Source: Hoylesella enoeca JCM 12259 (GTDB lineage Bacteria > Bacteroidota > Bacteroidia > Bacteroidales > Bacteroidaceae). Taken from it: a DNA stretch of 64,000 nucleotides. A program made the position numbers and the translations under genes. This document shows, piece after piece, positions 25,966 through 36,300 of the stretch. The notes under the pieces were generated by a model. The model worked only from the letters and a program-made list of their open reading frames with translations. It was not told where the DNA came from and did not search any database. The stretch is taken from positions 1 to 64,000 of the forward strand of contig NZ_BAIX01000005.1 in the NCBI RefSeq assembly GCF_000613405.1. The letters are read 5' to 3'. Position 1 is the first letter of the stretch, and every line of letters begins with the position of its first letter.

Positions 25966-28900
25966 TTAGAATGTTGCGTTAATGGTGAAAAGATAACTTG
26001 CCGTGTAAGGTGAGAATGAACGCATACGGAATTGAGAGGCTCCTGTGCCACGAATAGACTCAGGATTCTCGTGGTTTGGTGCCGTATTGAGTAAGTAAGC
26101 AAGGTTACGCCCAGTGACACTCACAGAGAGTGCCTTGGCGCCCAAGTGTCGATAAATGCTCGAAGGGAATGCATACGAAAGAGTGATTTCACGCAATGCA
26201 ATGTAATTCAATTTCTTGAATCAATCGTTGTTGATGACTCCCTGCCCCCAATTGTTCTTAAAATACGCAGTCGTTTGTAAATGAGCAGGCTCCACATAGC
26301 CTTTTTCGTAAGCCTCTTGATAAGTCTTTCCGCTGACGTCTTGCTGTTTCCCCGAAGGCGTGGTGACGATTGTTCCCTTGTCAAAAACAACATCAGGAAT
26401 GAAGCCATCAGTATATTTGACACCTTTGGAATCAGCATATTGGCTGATCCATTCAATGCCTTTACGATATTTCTCGGTTGTTCCTGCAAAACCGTAAGCC
26501 GTTGCATAGCGTGAATTATAAGATGCAACATAACCGCCGAAACGTGCATCGAGCAGCATATAAAGGCTCACATTCTTATAGCGCAGCGTGGTGTTGAGTG
26601 ATCCGAGGAAGTCGGGAAGCATCGAACCCACCTCTTTTACGGTGCCGCCTCGCTTATAATAAACGGTTCGGTAATTGTTCGTATAACCGACAATAGGCTT
26701 TCCTGTGGCTTCGTCTGTCTTCATCCAAGAGTCTGACATCAGCATTCCGTAAGTGGAACCGATCTTTGCCACCGAGCCGATTCGATAGTTTCCGTAATCG
26801 GGATAACCATCAAGCACGATGTAAGAAGCCACGTCTTCACTCAGCGAAACAACCTTATTGCGGTTGCGGGTATATGTGAAATTGAGATCCCATTGCCAAT
26901 CGCGGTTTTTGATCGGAGTTGTATTCAGAGCGAGTTCGATACCAGAGTTCTGAATGTTTCCAGCATTGATAAGCTCTGTTTTTACGCCCGAGAAGTAGGG
27001 AACGTCGATAGACATGATTTGATTTCGCGTGTTTTCACGATAGTAAGTGAAGTCAATTCCGATGCGACTATCCACGAATCGCCAGTCAAGTCCTATCTCC
27101 CAAGCGTTCTTACGCTCTGGTTTGAGGTCCGTACTCTTGATTTTGTCGTCCAAAGAAAGGCCATATATCTTGTTATCTCCTTTGGAATAGGTCTTCAATT
27201 CGTATCCGGAATTGATGTAATAAGGTGATGTGTCATTACCCACTTGTGCCCAAGAAGCGCGTATTTTGGCAAAAGACACCCACGAGGGAAGCTGTTTCTT
27301 GAAGCTCTCGGTGATGATCCACGAACCCGAAACAGACGGATAGAAGTACGAGAAATTGCCTCTTCCATAGCTGTAAACCAATGCCGACGACCAGTCATTA
27401 CGTCCGGTGATGTCTAAGTAGAGCTGATTCTTCCAGCTTCCACCCACTGCAAAGATCGTGGAAACAATGCGCTTGGTGTTGAATTTGTATCCCTCGAAGC
27501 CCGCTTGTTTCTTTGAATTCTTGATAAAGAATTGATTGGGAACGATCAATCCGTCGTTAGTCCACTCGGAATGATACTGTGCGTGCTGATTGAAATATTC
27601 TTCGCGAAGGAATCCGTGCACCTCAAATTCATCATTAATTTGCTTATTGAGGTTGGCCACGGCATAGAGATTCTCTTGCGTTGTGCTTGTATGTGTAAGC
27701 GAATAATCGCCTCCTTCGTTGGCATATTTCCATCCGGGATACTTTCCTTCGCTATCAATCGTATAATAGTTCACGTTTCCGCCCACGGCAAGTTGCAACC
27801 AAGGGGTGGCTTGAACACTCACATTGAGCACGGGTCTGATCATTCGTTCCGTGCGTTTGTAATCGTTTTCGTAAATGTTCCACCATAAACTGCGACCCGG
27901 AACAGCCCGATATTGATCGCCGTAAGCTGCATCTGCGAGTCCGCCATGTGTTCCTTTATAAAGATGTTTGTATCTCTTGACATCGTATTCGCGCGGGAAT
28001 GAACCATTAGCAAACATTTCGCCGATGTTCTGTTGAGCGTTGCGCGGCTCCGACTGCGTGAAGTTCATACTGAAATCGACCGTTACCAATTTGCCCACTT
28101 TCTGTGAACCTTTGCCTAAGAACGAGAATCTGTTGAACGTGTTGCGCGGTGTTGTGCCTTTATTATACTTGTAAGAGGCCGACGCATAGAATGTTGTGCG
28201 GTCGTTTCCGCCTTGCAATGAGATGTTGGTATTGGTGTTAAAGCCTGTGTCGTAGGCGTCTTTATAGTTGTTCTTATAAATTCGATTCGAACCGAGAGAC
28301 CCGTCATACTGCTCAAACTCTTTACCCGAGGCCCAGCTCACATCAGGTCCCCAGCCCGTACCTGACTGCGAAGCCTGTTCTATCATGGAGTATACGCCCT
28401 TGCTATTGGTTGCATACGCTGTCATATTATCGCCCCAACGGCTACCCGTTTTGTTGTAATAATCACCGTATTCAACGGCTCCGGGGAAATAACCTTGCAG
28501 ATAACGATTCTGCAAATCAGGCGATTTGTAAACGGTTTCGAGTCCTATGCTTTGTGAGAAATGCACTGTGACACCGCCACCACCACGACCACTCTTGGTG
28601 GTGATCACCACAGCACCGTTCAAACCTCGCGATCCATAGAGCGCCGTTGCAGCTGCTCCTTTGAGCACACTCACGCTTTCGAAGTCGTCGGGATTGAGGT
28701 TTTTCAACTGGTTTCCGTAGTCGTTGATATCCGAATTCCAGTCTGCATCGCCTGAATCACTTGTTGCATTGTCAAGGATCACACCGTCGATCACGAAGAT
28801 AGGTTGGTTGTTTTTGTTCAGCGTTGAGGCTCCGCGGATCTGTATTTTGGTTGATCCGAACATACCACCATCTGATTGATTGATCTCCACACCGGCCACT

Positions 28901-29358
28901 TTACCTTGCAAGGCAGATACGGGCGAAATGGTGTTGGCACGTTCCAATTCGCCGGCTTTCACCTCCGTAACGGCATAACCCAGTGCTTTGGCTTCGCGTT
29001 TGATACCCAGAGCCGTTACAACCACTTCGTTGAGCGCGTTTTCGTTGTCCTCAAACACCACATCGATCCGCGTTCTTCCGCCCACGGCCACACTCTTGGT
29101 CTTGAAACCGACATAGCTGAACAACAGTGTCGACTGCGGTTGACACTTGATCGTGTAATTACCGTCGATATCGGTGATGACACCCATTTTCTGCCCCTGC
29201 ACCGTCACCGAAGCTCCGATAACGGGTTCTCCCTGCGCGTCTTTCACCGATCCTTTCACCGTGAAATCTTGTGCATAGAGACTCGTGACCAGCAGCATCA
29301 GCAATGCAGTCACACACACTCGCCATATAGTATGCGAGTTTTCGATCTTTTTTCTCAT
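25966..29358 (-). pseudogene. SusC/RagA-family TonB-dependent channel with one in-frame TGA
   Basis: Outer-membrane beta-barrel importer, partner of the SusD-like protein. From the N-terminus: signal peptide (WRVCVTALLMLLVTSLYAQ), carboxypeptidase-regulatory-like domain (VKGSVKDAQGEPVIGASVTV), TonB-box-like region and plug (ALQGKVAGVEINQSDGG, QIRGASTLNKNNQPIFVIDG, VLKGAAATALYGSRGLNGA), then the barrel. The frame is open for 1045 codons, then a TGA (26221-26223) stands where family members usually have Trp before FKKLNYIALREITLSY. A further 84 in-frame codons complete the last strands and end in Phe. Total about 1130 residues. Confidence 0.92.
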
Positions 29359-29497
29359 TCTTGTAATGTTTAAGAATTAATAAATTTGGTTTTAGTAGAG
29401 ACGAAACTGTCGACAGAAAACGTTATAAAATCGGCAATTGGTAGATCTTTGTTCGTTTGTTGGTAGTATCGACTTTCTTAATGTCTCTTTTCGAATG

Positions 29498-29529
29498 CAA
29501 ATGTAATACAATGCAAATAATCCACCAAA
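29498..29529 (-). promoter_or_regulatory. Promoter of susC-susD
   Basis: Minus-strand TTTG (29529-29526), 20-nt spacer, TACATTTG (29505-29498). The leader to the susC ATG would be about 135 nt. Confidence 0.65.
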
Positions 29530-29700
29530 TAAATACTTGATAAATATCAATTATGGGTGATTGGGGTGGGTTTTTACGCTCGACTGCCCCACGAAAATAA
29601 TCGAAAGGCAGGGGCGTTGCTCTTACCAATCCTTTAAAAACGGAATGATGAAAATGATTTACATATTCAATTGATTCCCAATCATATACAAACGGATTTC

Positions 29701-29788
29701 TGACCCGCTGTTAATCGCTACGCAACTAATGGTTAATGACAAACCCAAAAGATGTGAGTTGGTGTGCGAAAGACCGTAATTTAGAAGT
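29701..29788. repeat. 22-bp repeat array upstream of dgt
   Basis: Four phased units start at 29701, 29723, 29745 and 29767. The first two are close to consensus (CTGTTAATCGC, CAACTAATGGTTAATG); the last two are degenerate. Confidence 0.65.
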
Positions 29789-29929
29789 CTATAAGTAATA
29801 AGCGTGTTATCCGACAGGCTGTTTTCGTCCCTTGCTTGTCATTCGTCCAACGGAGCATTAGGCGCAAAACCGACAAATAAATGGTATTTGAAAGGTCGTA
29901 TTGAATTATTTTCGTATTTTTGCAAAAAC

Positions 29930-31294
29930 ATGATTCAAATGACGAAAAAGACGATGGAATGGAGCAAACTCATCTCTAATAAACGGCTGGGACAGGAATA
30001 TCAACACGCCGAACGCCACGATGATCGTTCTGAATTTAAGCGCGACTACGACCGACTGATCTTCTCTGCGCCGTTCAGAAGGATGCAAAACAAGACACAG
30101 GTGTTTCCTTTGCCGGGCAGCGTGTTTGTTCACAACCGCCTCACTCACAGTTTGGAGGTGGCGTCTGTGGGCATGTCGTTGGGCAACGATGTTGCTTCCA
30201 AGCTGAAAGAACGTCATTCCGGACTCGCGGGAACGCTTTTCGAGGAAATCGGAACGATCGTCAGTGCAGCGTGTTTGGCCCACGATATGGGTAATCCGCC
30301 ATTCGGACACAGCGGCGAAAAAGCCATTCAGACGTTCTTTACAGAGGGTAATGGACAGGCGCTCAACGGTCGGTTAAGCGCCGATTTTTGGTCGGATATC
30401 ACGCATTTTGAGGGTAATGCTAATGCATTCAGGCTGCTCACTCATCGATTTAACGGTCGGCGAGAAGGTGGTTTTGTCATGACCTATTCCACATTAGCCG
30501 GCATCGTGAAATATCCTTTTGTGAGTGGTTTGGCTGGGAAGCACAAGAAGTTTGGCTTCTTCACGTCCGAAGCGCCTGTTTTTCAGAAAATAGCCGATGA
30601 AATGGGCGTTTTCTGTAAGTCGAAGCCGGGTGAGCCGATCTGTTATGCGCGTCATCCGCTGGTCTATTTGGTGGAAGCTGCCGACGATATTTGCTATGAA
30701 ATCATGGATATCGAAGATGCGCATAAGTTGAAAATCTTGTCTTTCGAAGAAACCGAAAACCTGCTACTGGGTTTCTTTGACGATGACATGCAGCAACGCA
30801 TACGCCAACGCATCGTCGATGAAGGCGTGACCGACAACAACGAAAAGGTGGTCTACATGCGTGCTTGCGCTGTGGGAAAACTCGAAAACGAGTGTGTTGA
30901 TGCTTTCGTCGATAACGAAGCGGCCATACTTTCGGGTACTTTTGAGGGCGGACTCATCGATCATATCCGCCCACATCAGCGTGAAGCCTATCGCAATTGC
31001 ACCCGTAAATCTTATGAAGAGATCTACCATAGCAAGCCTGTTTTAGACGTGGAACTCAGCGGTTACAAGATTATGGAGACGCTGATGGACACATTCATCG
31101 GGGCGGCCGTCACGCCAGAGCGATTTCATTCGCAGCAATTGATCCGACGATTCAGCAGCCAATACGACATCAATAGTTCCGACTTGGAAACGCGCATCAT
31201 GTCGGTCATCGATTATATCAGCGGTATGACCGATGTATATGCCTCGATGTGTATCAGAAAATCAATGGAATCTCGTTGCCGATCGTGTGAATGA
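29930..31294 (+). CDS. dgt: Deoxyguanosinetriphosphate triphosphohydrolase-like protein
   Basis: HD-domain enzyme that hydrolyses dNTPs to deoxynucleosides and triphosphate. The 454-aa protein has RRMQNKTQVFPL, HNRLTHSLEVASVG (first metal-ligand His), HDMGNPPFGHSGEKAI (HD motif, about residue 118) and LVEAADDICYEIMDIEDAH. I chose the ATG at 29930 because the -7 element TATTTTTG ends at 29922; the 42-residue longer frame begins upstream of that promoter. ATGs at 29939 and 29954 remain possible. Confidence 0.92.
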   Translation: MIQMTKKTMEWSKLISNKRLGQEYQHAERHDDRSEFKRDYDRLIFSAPFRRMQNKTQVFPLPGSVFVHNRLTHSLEVASVGMSLGNDVASKLKERHSGLAGTLFEEIGTIVSAACLAHDMGNPPFGHSGEKAIQTFFTEGNGQALNGRLSADFWSDITHFEGNANAFRLLTHRFNGRREGGFVMTYSTLAGIVKYPFVSGLAGKHKKFGFFTSEAPVFQKIADEMGVFCKSKPGEPICYARHPLVYLVEAADDICYEIMDIEDAHKLKILSFEETENLLLGFFDDDMQQRIRQRIVDEGVTDNNEKVVYMRACAVGKLENECVDAFVDNEAAILSGTFEGGLIDHIRPHQREAYRNCTRKSYEEIYHSKPVLDVELSGYKIMETLMDTFIGAAVTPERFHSQQLIRRFSSQYDINSSDLETRIMSVIDYISGMTDVYASMCIRKSMESRCRSCE

Positions 31295-31316
31295 ATCGTA
31301 GAAACGCAAATCATCA

Positions 31317-32075
31317 ATGCCTTATGAACCGCAAGTCTCTATCGCAATCTTTCTATTTTTCGCCATTTCATCGATGTTATCGAGTATCGAATGTTATCGG
31401 AAAGCGGAACGTCGGATCGTGAATGATCTCAACAGGGCACTCGTTTTGACGGTGCAGGAGCATCCGAGCGAAGAACTGACACCCGATACGCTCCGCACCT
31501 ATCGCCGTCATCTCACTATCGACCAACTGAAAACTCGTGCATCGTTGGCCTATTGTCTGCACGGCGAGAACATCGACACAACATGCAGCAAACTCTTGCC
31601 AGCGGATAAATCAGCCCATTTCATCGGATTAAGAGCCTATGCCAACTGCTCGATGGCAACGATATTCAGCATCTCTGATCAACGGTTGCCGCTCTCATTG
31701 CTGTTGGTGGCCACGCTTTGGGGCTTATGGGCTGTGCTCTATGCACGCAAACATCGATTTGATACCATTTCATCGCGCTCTCTTTACGGCGAACTCACTT
31801 ATTCATCGACAGTTTCTGCCTTTTTCAATAAGCGTCACGAGCAAGTACATTTCACGCCGATGCAGGCACAGTTGATGCAGATGTTTCTCATGGCCGACAG
31901 TCATCGACTTTCCCAAAGCGAGATTTTTGCTGCGCTATGGCCTAAGAAAGATGACCCCAGCGAGACGCTTCATACCTTGATCCGACGCCTGAAAACAACC
32001 TTAGAGTCTGTTTGTCGGCTCCACATTGAGGTAGAGCGCGGTCAAGCCTATCGCATTCTGAAATCGAAGGAGTGA
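31317..32075 (+). CDS. Membrane-anchored winged-helix protein (OmpR-type effector domain)
   Basis: A 252-aa protein with two hydrophobic segments (about residues 8-25 and 121-141) enclosing an approximately 95-residue region that should face the periplasm. The C-terminal cytoplasmic part (about 175-250) resembles an OmpR/PhoB winged helix (VHFTPMQAQLMQMFLMADSHRLSQSEIFAALWP, LHTLIRRLKTTLE). Such an arrangement suggests a ToxR-like one-component regulator that senses at the membrane and binds DNA directly. Targets are unknown; the repeat-rich promoter region of the next gene is an obvious candidate. It follows dgt by 22 bp and is probably co-transcribed. Confidence 0.78.
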   Translation: MPYEPQVSIAIFLFFAISSMLSSIECYRKAERRIVNDLNRALVLTVQEHPSEELTPDTLRTYRRHLTIDQLKTRASLAYCLHGENIDTTCSKLLPADKSAHFIGLRAYANCSMATIFSISDQRLPLSLLLVATLWGLWAVLYARKHRFDTISSRSLYGELTYSSTVSAFFNKRHEQVHFTPMQAQLMQMFLMADSHRLSQSEIFAALWPKKDDPSETLHTLIRRLKTTLESVCRLHIEVERGQAYRILKSKE

Positions 32076-32077
32076 TC

Positions 32078-32165
32078 CGGCACTGTTTCATCAACCGGCC
32101 GCTAAACCGTCAGCCTTGATCATCCTGTCGCTAATCGTGCGCCGATGGTTGCCGATGCTGAATAC
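32078..32165. repeat. Degenerate 22-bp repeat array
   Basis: Segments such as ATCAACCGG, CGCTAAACCGTCAGCC and GTCGCTAATCGTGCG recur at about 22-bp steps just after the stop of the winged-helix protein. The match to the family is weak and phase is kept only approximately. Confidence 0.4.
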
Positions 32166-32416
32166 CGACCGAGTTTATCCTAAAAACACTGCCGTCACCG
32201 TGTGTTTATAGGGTTCGCCCCGCTGATTCCCACATAAATTTTCCCACTGGCGGCCCCTATCCGCAATGATTCTCTTACCCAGTCCGTTGCCTCCTGATCG
32301 GCAAGCGAAGAGCCTGGGTGCGAATATCCTTATATTGATGATTTGAATAAAAGGCGGAAGATCTTTTGGTTTATTCCGCAGGTTGTATTATCTTTGTCCC
32401 TTACTAATTGGATTAT

Positions 32417-32504
32417 CACCGTGATGAGAAATTTGTTTCATGCGGATGATATTTAATTTTCATCACGATGGTACGAAAATTTCATCACGATGATAATTCG
32501 ATTT
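32417..32504. repeat. Four 22-bp ATCAC/GATG repeats in the HU-protein leader
   Basis: Units start at 32417, 32439, 32461 and 32483 and share CATCACGATG...TTT: two carry CATCACGATG exactly, the others CACCGTGATG and CATGCGGATG. The block has the same 4 x 22 architecture as the dispersed family but a different core. Confidence 0.65.
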
Positions 32505-32523
32505 GCAAGGGATCTCTGCAATC

Positions 32524-32633
32524 GCAGATATAGAGGTTGTGATCACCTTGTATAGAAGGCGTGATCATTGAGTACCTATATAGATTACGAGAGTGCTTCT
32601 ATGATTCAATTGCAGGTATGGAGGTTGTGATCG
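32524..32633. repeat. 22-bp phased GTGATC repeats in the HU-protein leader
   Basis: Units at 32524 (GCAGATATAGAGGTTGTGAT), 32546 (TATAGAAGGCGTGATCA inside) and 32612 (GCAGGTATGGAGGTTGTGAT) keep a 22-bp frame; the outer two match at about 19 of 22 positions and lie exactly 88 bp apart. Units at 32568 and 32590 are poorly conserved. Confidence 0.55.
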
Positions 32634-32686
32634 TTGGGGGTGGAGTGAATGAATGGTTTGATAGAAATAGAAAGGAAAGGAAGATT

Positions 32687-33289
32687 ATGGCAGTACGTTA
32701 CAAGTTGTTGAGGACCACGGGCAGCGTCTCGAAGAAGACGGAATGGAAGGCTGTGCCGGTGGAGTATCGCACGGTGGGACTGGACGATATGCAAAGGCAT
32801 ATCGAGCGGGCCACATCGCAGACATTGGCTGACATGGTGGGGGCACTCGAGGCGATCCGCTCGGAGGTGATCGATCAGCTCTTGATGGGCAATCGGGTTT
32901 ATCTGCCGGGGTTTGGTTATTTCTCTTTGTCGATCGAGGGCGAGCGATATGAGGACCCGCGCTCGCATCGCTTTCGGCTGCGCCATGCTGCCGTGCGCGG
33001 GGTGAATTTCCGTCCTGAGAAGGCGTTTATGAAGGCGCTGCAGGAGGCGGAGTTTGAGAATGCCACGTATGACGAACCGGCGACGGAGATGCCGGCTTCG
33101 GCCAAGGTGGAGGCTGCGCTCGCAGAGCTTTTTGCCGAACAGTCGTTTATCACGCCGCATGATTTGCGCAAGCGTCTGAATCTCTCGCGTAGTGGGGTTT
33201 ATCGGCTCGTTGCGCAGTTGGAGGCGTCGGGGAAGTTGGAGAATGCCGGTTCGGCTTATCGCAAGATCTTTGTGAAAGGGAAGGCGTGA
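32687..33289 (+). CDS. HU-family (HU-HIG) DNA-binding protein with C-terminal winged helix
   Basis: A 200-aa DNA-binding protein. Residues 1-125 form an HU/IHF-like domain of the Bacteroidota type (MAVRYKLL, MVGALEAIRSEVIDQLLMG, VYLPGFGYFSLSIEG, VNFRPEKAF). A linker is followed by a winged helix at about 150-195 (ITPHDLRKRLNLSRSGVYRLV, LENAGSAYRKIF). Such proteins probably shape the nucleoid or regulate surface loci. I chose the ATG at 32687, with GGAAAGGAAG just upstream, because it gives the canonical MAVRYKL start. The leader carries phased repeats that could be its own binding sites. Confidence 0.85.
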   Translation: MAVRYKLLRTTGSVSKKTEWKAVPVEYRTVGLDDMQRHIERATSQTLADMVGALEAIRSEVIDQLLMGNRVYLPGFGYFSLSIEGERYEDPRSHRFRLRHAAVRGVNFRPEKAFMKALQEAEFENATYDEPATEMPASAKVEAALAELFAEQSFITPHDLRKRLNLSRSGVYRLVAQLEASGKLENAGSAYRKIFVKGKA

Positions 33290-33316
33290 CGAGGCAGAAT
33301 GATGGTTTTTTATGTT

Positions 33317-33324
33317 TACCTTTG
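33317..33324 (+). promoter_or_regulatory. -7 element of the nuclease-helicase gene
   Basis: TACCTTTG, 23 nt before the ATG. The gene could be transcribed separately from the HU-like gene 58 bp upstream. Confidence 0.5.
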
Positions 33325-33347
33325 TTGGCGGCAAGCGATGAGGAGTG

Positions 33348-36300
33348 ATGTATAGTTCCAGGGAGAATATTACGGCAGCGGAGCTGTTCGGACGTGTCGA
33401 GGAGATCGTTCGGGCGCAGGCGGCGCGTGTGCCGGGTGTGAACAGGATGATGCACGAGGCGCTGGTGCTGACGTGCCGGGAGGGGTTGGGCGGCGAACGG
33501 CAGACGTTTGGCAATCTCTTTGCGCAGGTGGATTTTCTGTGTAAGGATCGGGGGATCGGCGTTGGCGATGCGATGGCGATTCAGCAGCTGCGGCGCGACT
33601 CCAATCGCAGTGAGCTGTTGACGACCGACGAGGTGGCGCAGGATTGTCGGGCACTGTGTTTGCTCATTTCGGCTGTGTTTCGGACGGCAGTGCCTTCGAC
33701 GTTGGTGGGGCGGATTCCGGTTGTGGGAGCGCAGCCGACCGATAGGCGGACTGTTGATGATCGCTATGTGCGCTGCATGGTGCAGGCTTTGGATGGAGCG
33801 GCATTGCGGGTGGAGGTGGACAGCGATGGAGTGGGTGAGCAGTTGCGGGTGGATCTCGGTGACGAACGATGGAGCGATCTGCGGCGGTTGGTTCGGGTGG
33901 GGACGCAACTCAATCTGCTGGATTGTGCGCGCTCGGATGAGGGTGCACTGCTTCCGCGACGGATCATCTTCGAGCCTGATTTCTTGGTAGACATCAGTAG
34001 CATTGCGCGTTGCTTCACAGATTATGGTCATCATCCGCTGGCTTATACGGTGAATCGGATGATGCCGGCTGCAGTTTCGCAGGCTATTCTCTTGGGACAT
34101 TTTGCGGGTGGTGCACTGGATGATATCATCGATCAAGGCTCGTGTTATGATTGGACGACGACATTCCGCAACAGTTTCAAGGAACGGGTGCTGGCTTACA
34201 CCACGTGTGCCGACTTGAATCAACGGGAAGACTTCCGCACGGCTGCCATCAATCAGGCCCACAACATTGAGGAGATCGTGGATTATCTCTTTGCCGACGG
34301 CGGTCGCTATCGACGAGAGGAGGTGGTGCTCGAACCGTCGTTTGTGTGTGAAGCCTTGGGGATCCAGGGACGTGTCGACTTGATGACAACCGACTTCCGG
34401 CTGCTGGTGGAGCAGAAGTCGGGGACGAATTACAACATTCAACGCGGGTTTCCGAATGCTTATGGCAGTTTTCAGAAAGAGGATCATTATGTTCAGTTAC
34501 TGCTTTATTACGGTGTGTTGCGGCATAATCTCAGGCTCTCGCGCAATCGGGTGGATGCGTATCTGCTGTATTCCAAATATCCGTTGCCGGGCGGACTGGT
34601 GTCGGTGAACTATTATGATCGACTCTTCGACGAAGCCCTCCGCTTCCGGAATCGTCTCGTGGCCTATGAGTTGGGCATCGCGCAGGAGGGTTTTGAGCGT
34701 GTCGTCGACGAGCTTTCGCCCGACACCTTGAATGAGCGTCATTGCCAGACGAGGCTCTTCCGAGAGTTTCAACGACCTCAGATCGAGGCAATTACGAATC
34801 CGCTGCATCGGCTCTCGGCATTGGAACGCGCTTATTTTTGTAGGATGATGACCTTTGTTTATCGCGAGCAAGCCGCCTCTAAACTCGGTGTGCAGGAGGG
34901 AATCGGCAACAATGGGTCTGATCTTTGGACGATGCCTTTGGTCGAGAAGCGTGAGACTGGCAATATCTATACCGATCTGCGCATCGTCAGAAAGGAGCGG
35001 AGTCATGATTATAGCGGTTTTGATACGCTCACGCTCTCGGTTCCCAAGCAGGGCGAAGACTTCTTGCCCAACTTCCGCCAAGGAGATATGATCTATCTGT
35101 ATGCTTACGACGGCGAACCCGATGTGCGTCGGGCACTATTATATAAAGGTGTGATGGCCGAGATAGGTGTAGACTTCGTCACGGTGCATCTCACCGATGG
35201 TCAGCAGAATGCTCGTGTCTTTGACCTACATCGACCATCGATGCGCTATGCCATTGAGCATGGAGGCAGCGATGTGGGTACGAATGGTGCCATTCGGAGT
35301 TTGTATTCGTTTGTCACGACCACGGAGGATCGCAAGGCGCTGTTGCTTGGGCAACGGGTTCCGCGATGTGATCGTCGGGTTTGTCTCACGCGGAGTTATC
35401 ATCCCTACTATGATGAGATATTGCTCAAAGCCAAGCAAGCCGTGGATTATTTTCTGCTTGTCGGTCCGCCGGGAACAGGCAAGACGAGTATGGCGTTGAG
35501 GTATATTGTAGAGGAAGAAGTCATATCCGGCCCTGGGCGAGCCGTGCTCCTGATGGCTTACACCAATCGAGCCATTGACGAAATATGCGCGATGCTGTGT
35601 GCGGCCGAGCTAAGTTTTGTGCGCATCGGTAATGAATTTTCATGCGATGAACGCTTTCGGCCCTACCTCATCGACCGCGTGATGGATGATTGTCCGAAGT
35701 TGGAGGCTGCGCAACAACGTATTCGCGAGACGACGATCTTTGTCGGGACGACGTCGGCCATGTTGTCGCACACCAACATCTTTCAATTGAAACACTTTTC
35801 GTTGGCCGTTATCGACGAAGCCAGTCAGATTTTGGAACCAGCTATGATAGGCTTACTTGCTGCGCATTTCGGGTCGGGTGAAAACGCCGTGACCCATATC
35901 GACAAATTCATTCTTATCGGCGACCACAAGCAATTGCCTGCCGTGGTGCAGCAAGAAACAGTGTTTTCTGCTGTTGATGATCCGCAATTGCAGGCCATTG
36001 GAATTGATAATTGTCGTCAATCGCTGTTCGAACGTCTTATCAAATGGGAACGATCGCAAGGTCGGGAAGACTTTGTCGGCGTCTTGCAAAGGCAAGGTAG
36101 GATGCACCCCGATGTAGCCGATTTCCCCAACAGGATGTTCTACCATCGCGAACAACTGTTGCCTGTTCCCTGTCCCCATCAAGAAGAGAGTGCGATCGAC
36201 TATACTTTGCCGTCGCTCGATGCATTGGACGACATGTTAAAGAGGCATCGTGTGCTGTTCTTTCCATCAAAACCATGCCGCCGAAGCGATCTTTCTGATA

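Larger units (their letters stand above)
29359..29929. promoter_or_regulatory. Divergent intergenic region susC / dgt
   Basis: Holds the susC promoter (29498-29529), a 22-bp repeat array (29701-29788) and the dgt -7 element TATTTTTG (29915-29922). I found no gene here. Confidence 0.6.
32076..32686. promoter_or_regulatory. Long intergenic region with the HU/winged-helix gene promoter and leader
   Basis: This 611-bp stretch holds a degenerate 22-bp array just after the upstream stop (about 32078-32165), then about 200 bp without recognisable features, then a good promoter: TTTG 32365-32368, 20-nt spacer, TATCTTTG 32389-32396. The transcribed leader of about 285 nt contains two further sets of 22-bp phased repeats rich in ATCAC/GTGAT motifs (32417-32504 and 32524-32633). 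Confidence 0.65.

Noticed and set aside
26221..26223. TGA read as an amino acid (alternative code or selenocysteine)
   Set aside because: Several intact genes here end in TGA (for example dgt, coaD, the winged-helix gene) and prfB is present. Only susC and the VanZ-like gene carry in-frame TGA, at positions with no selenoprotein logic.
33150..34487. 445-codon minus-strand frame opposite the nuclease-helicase
   Set aside because: Rich in His, Arg and Pro as expected from an antisense shadow, and overlaps strong helicase/HU genes on the plus strand.
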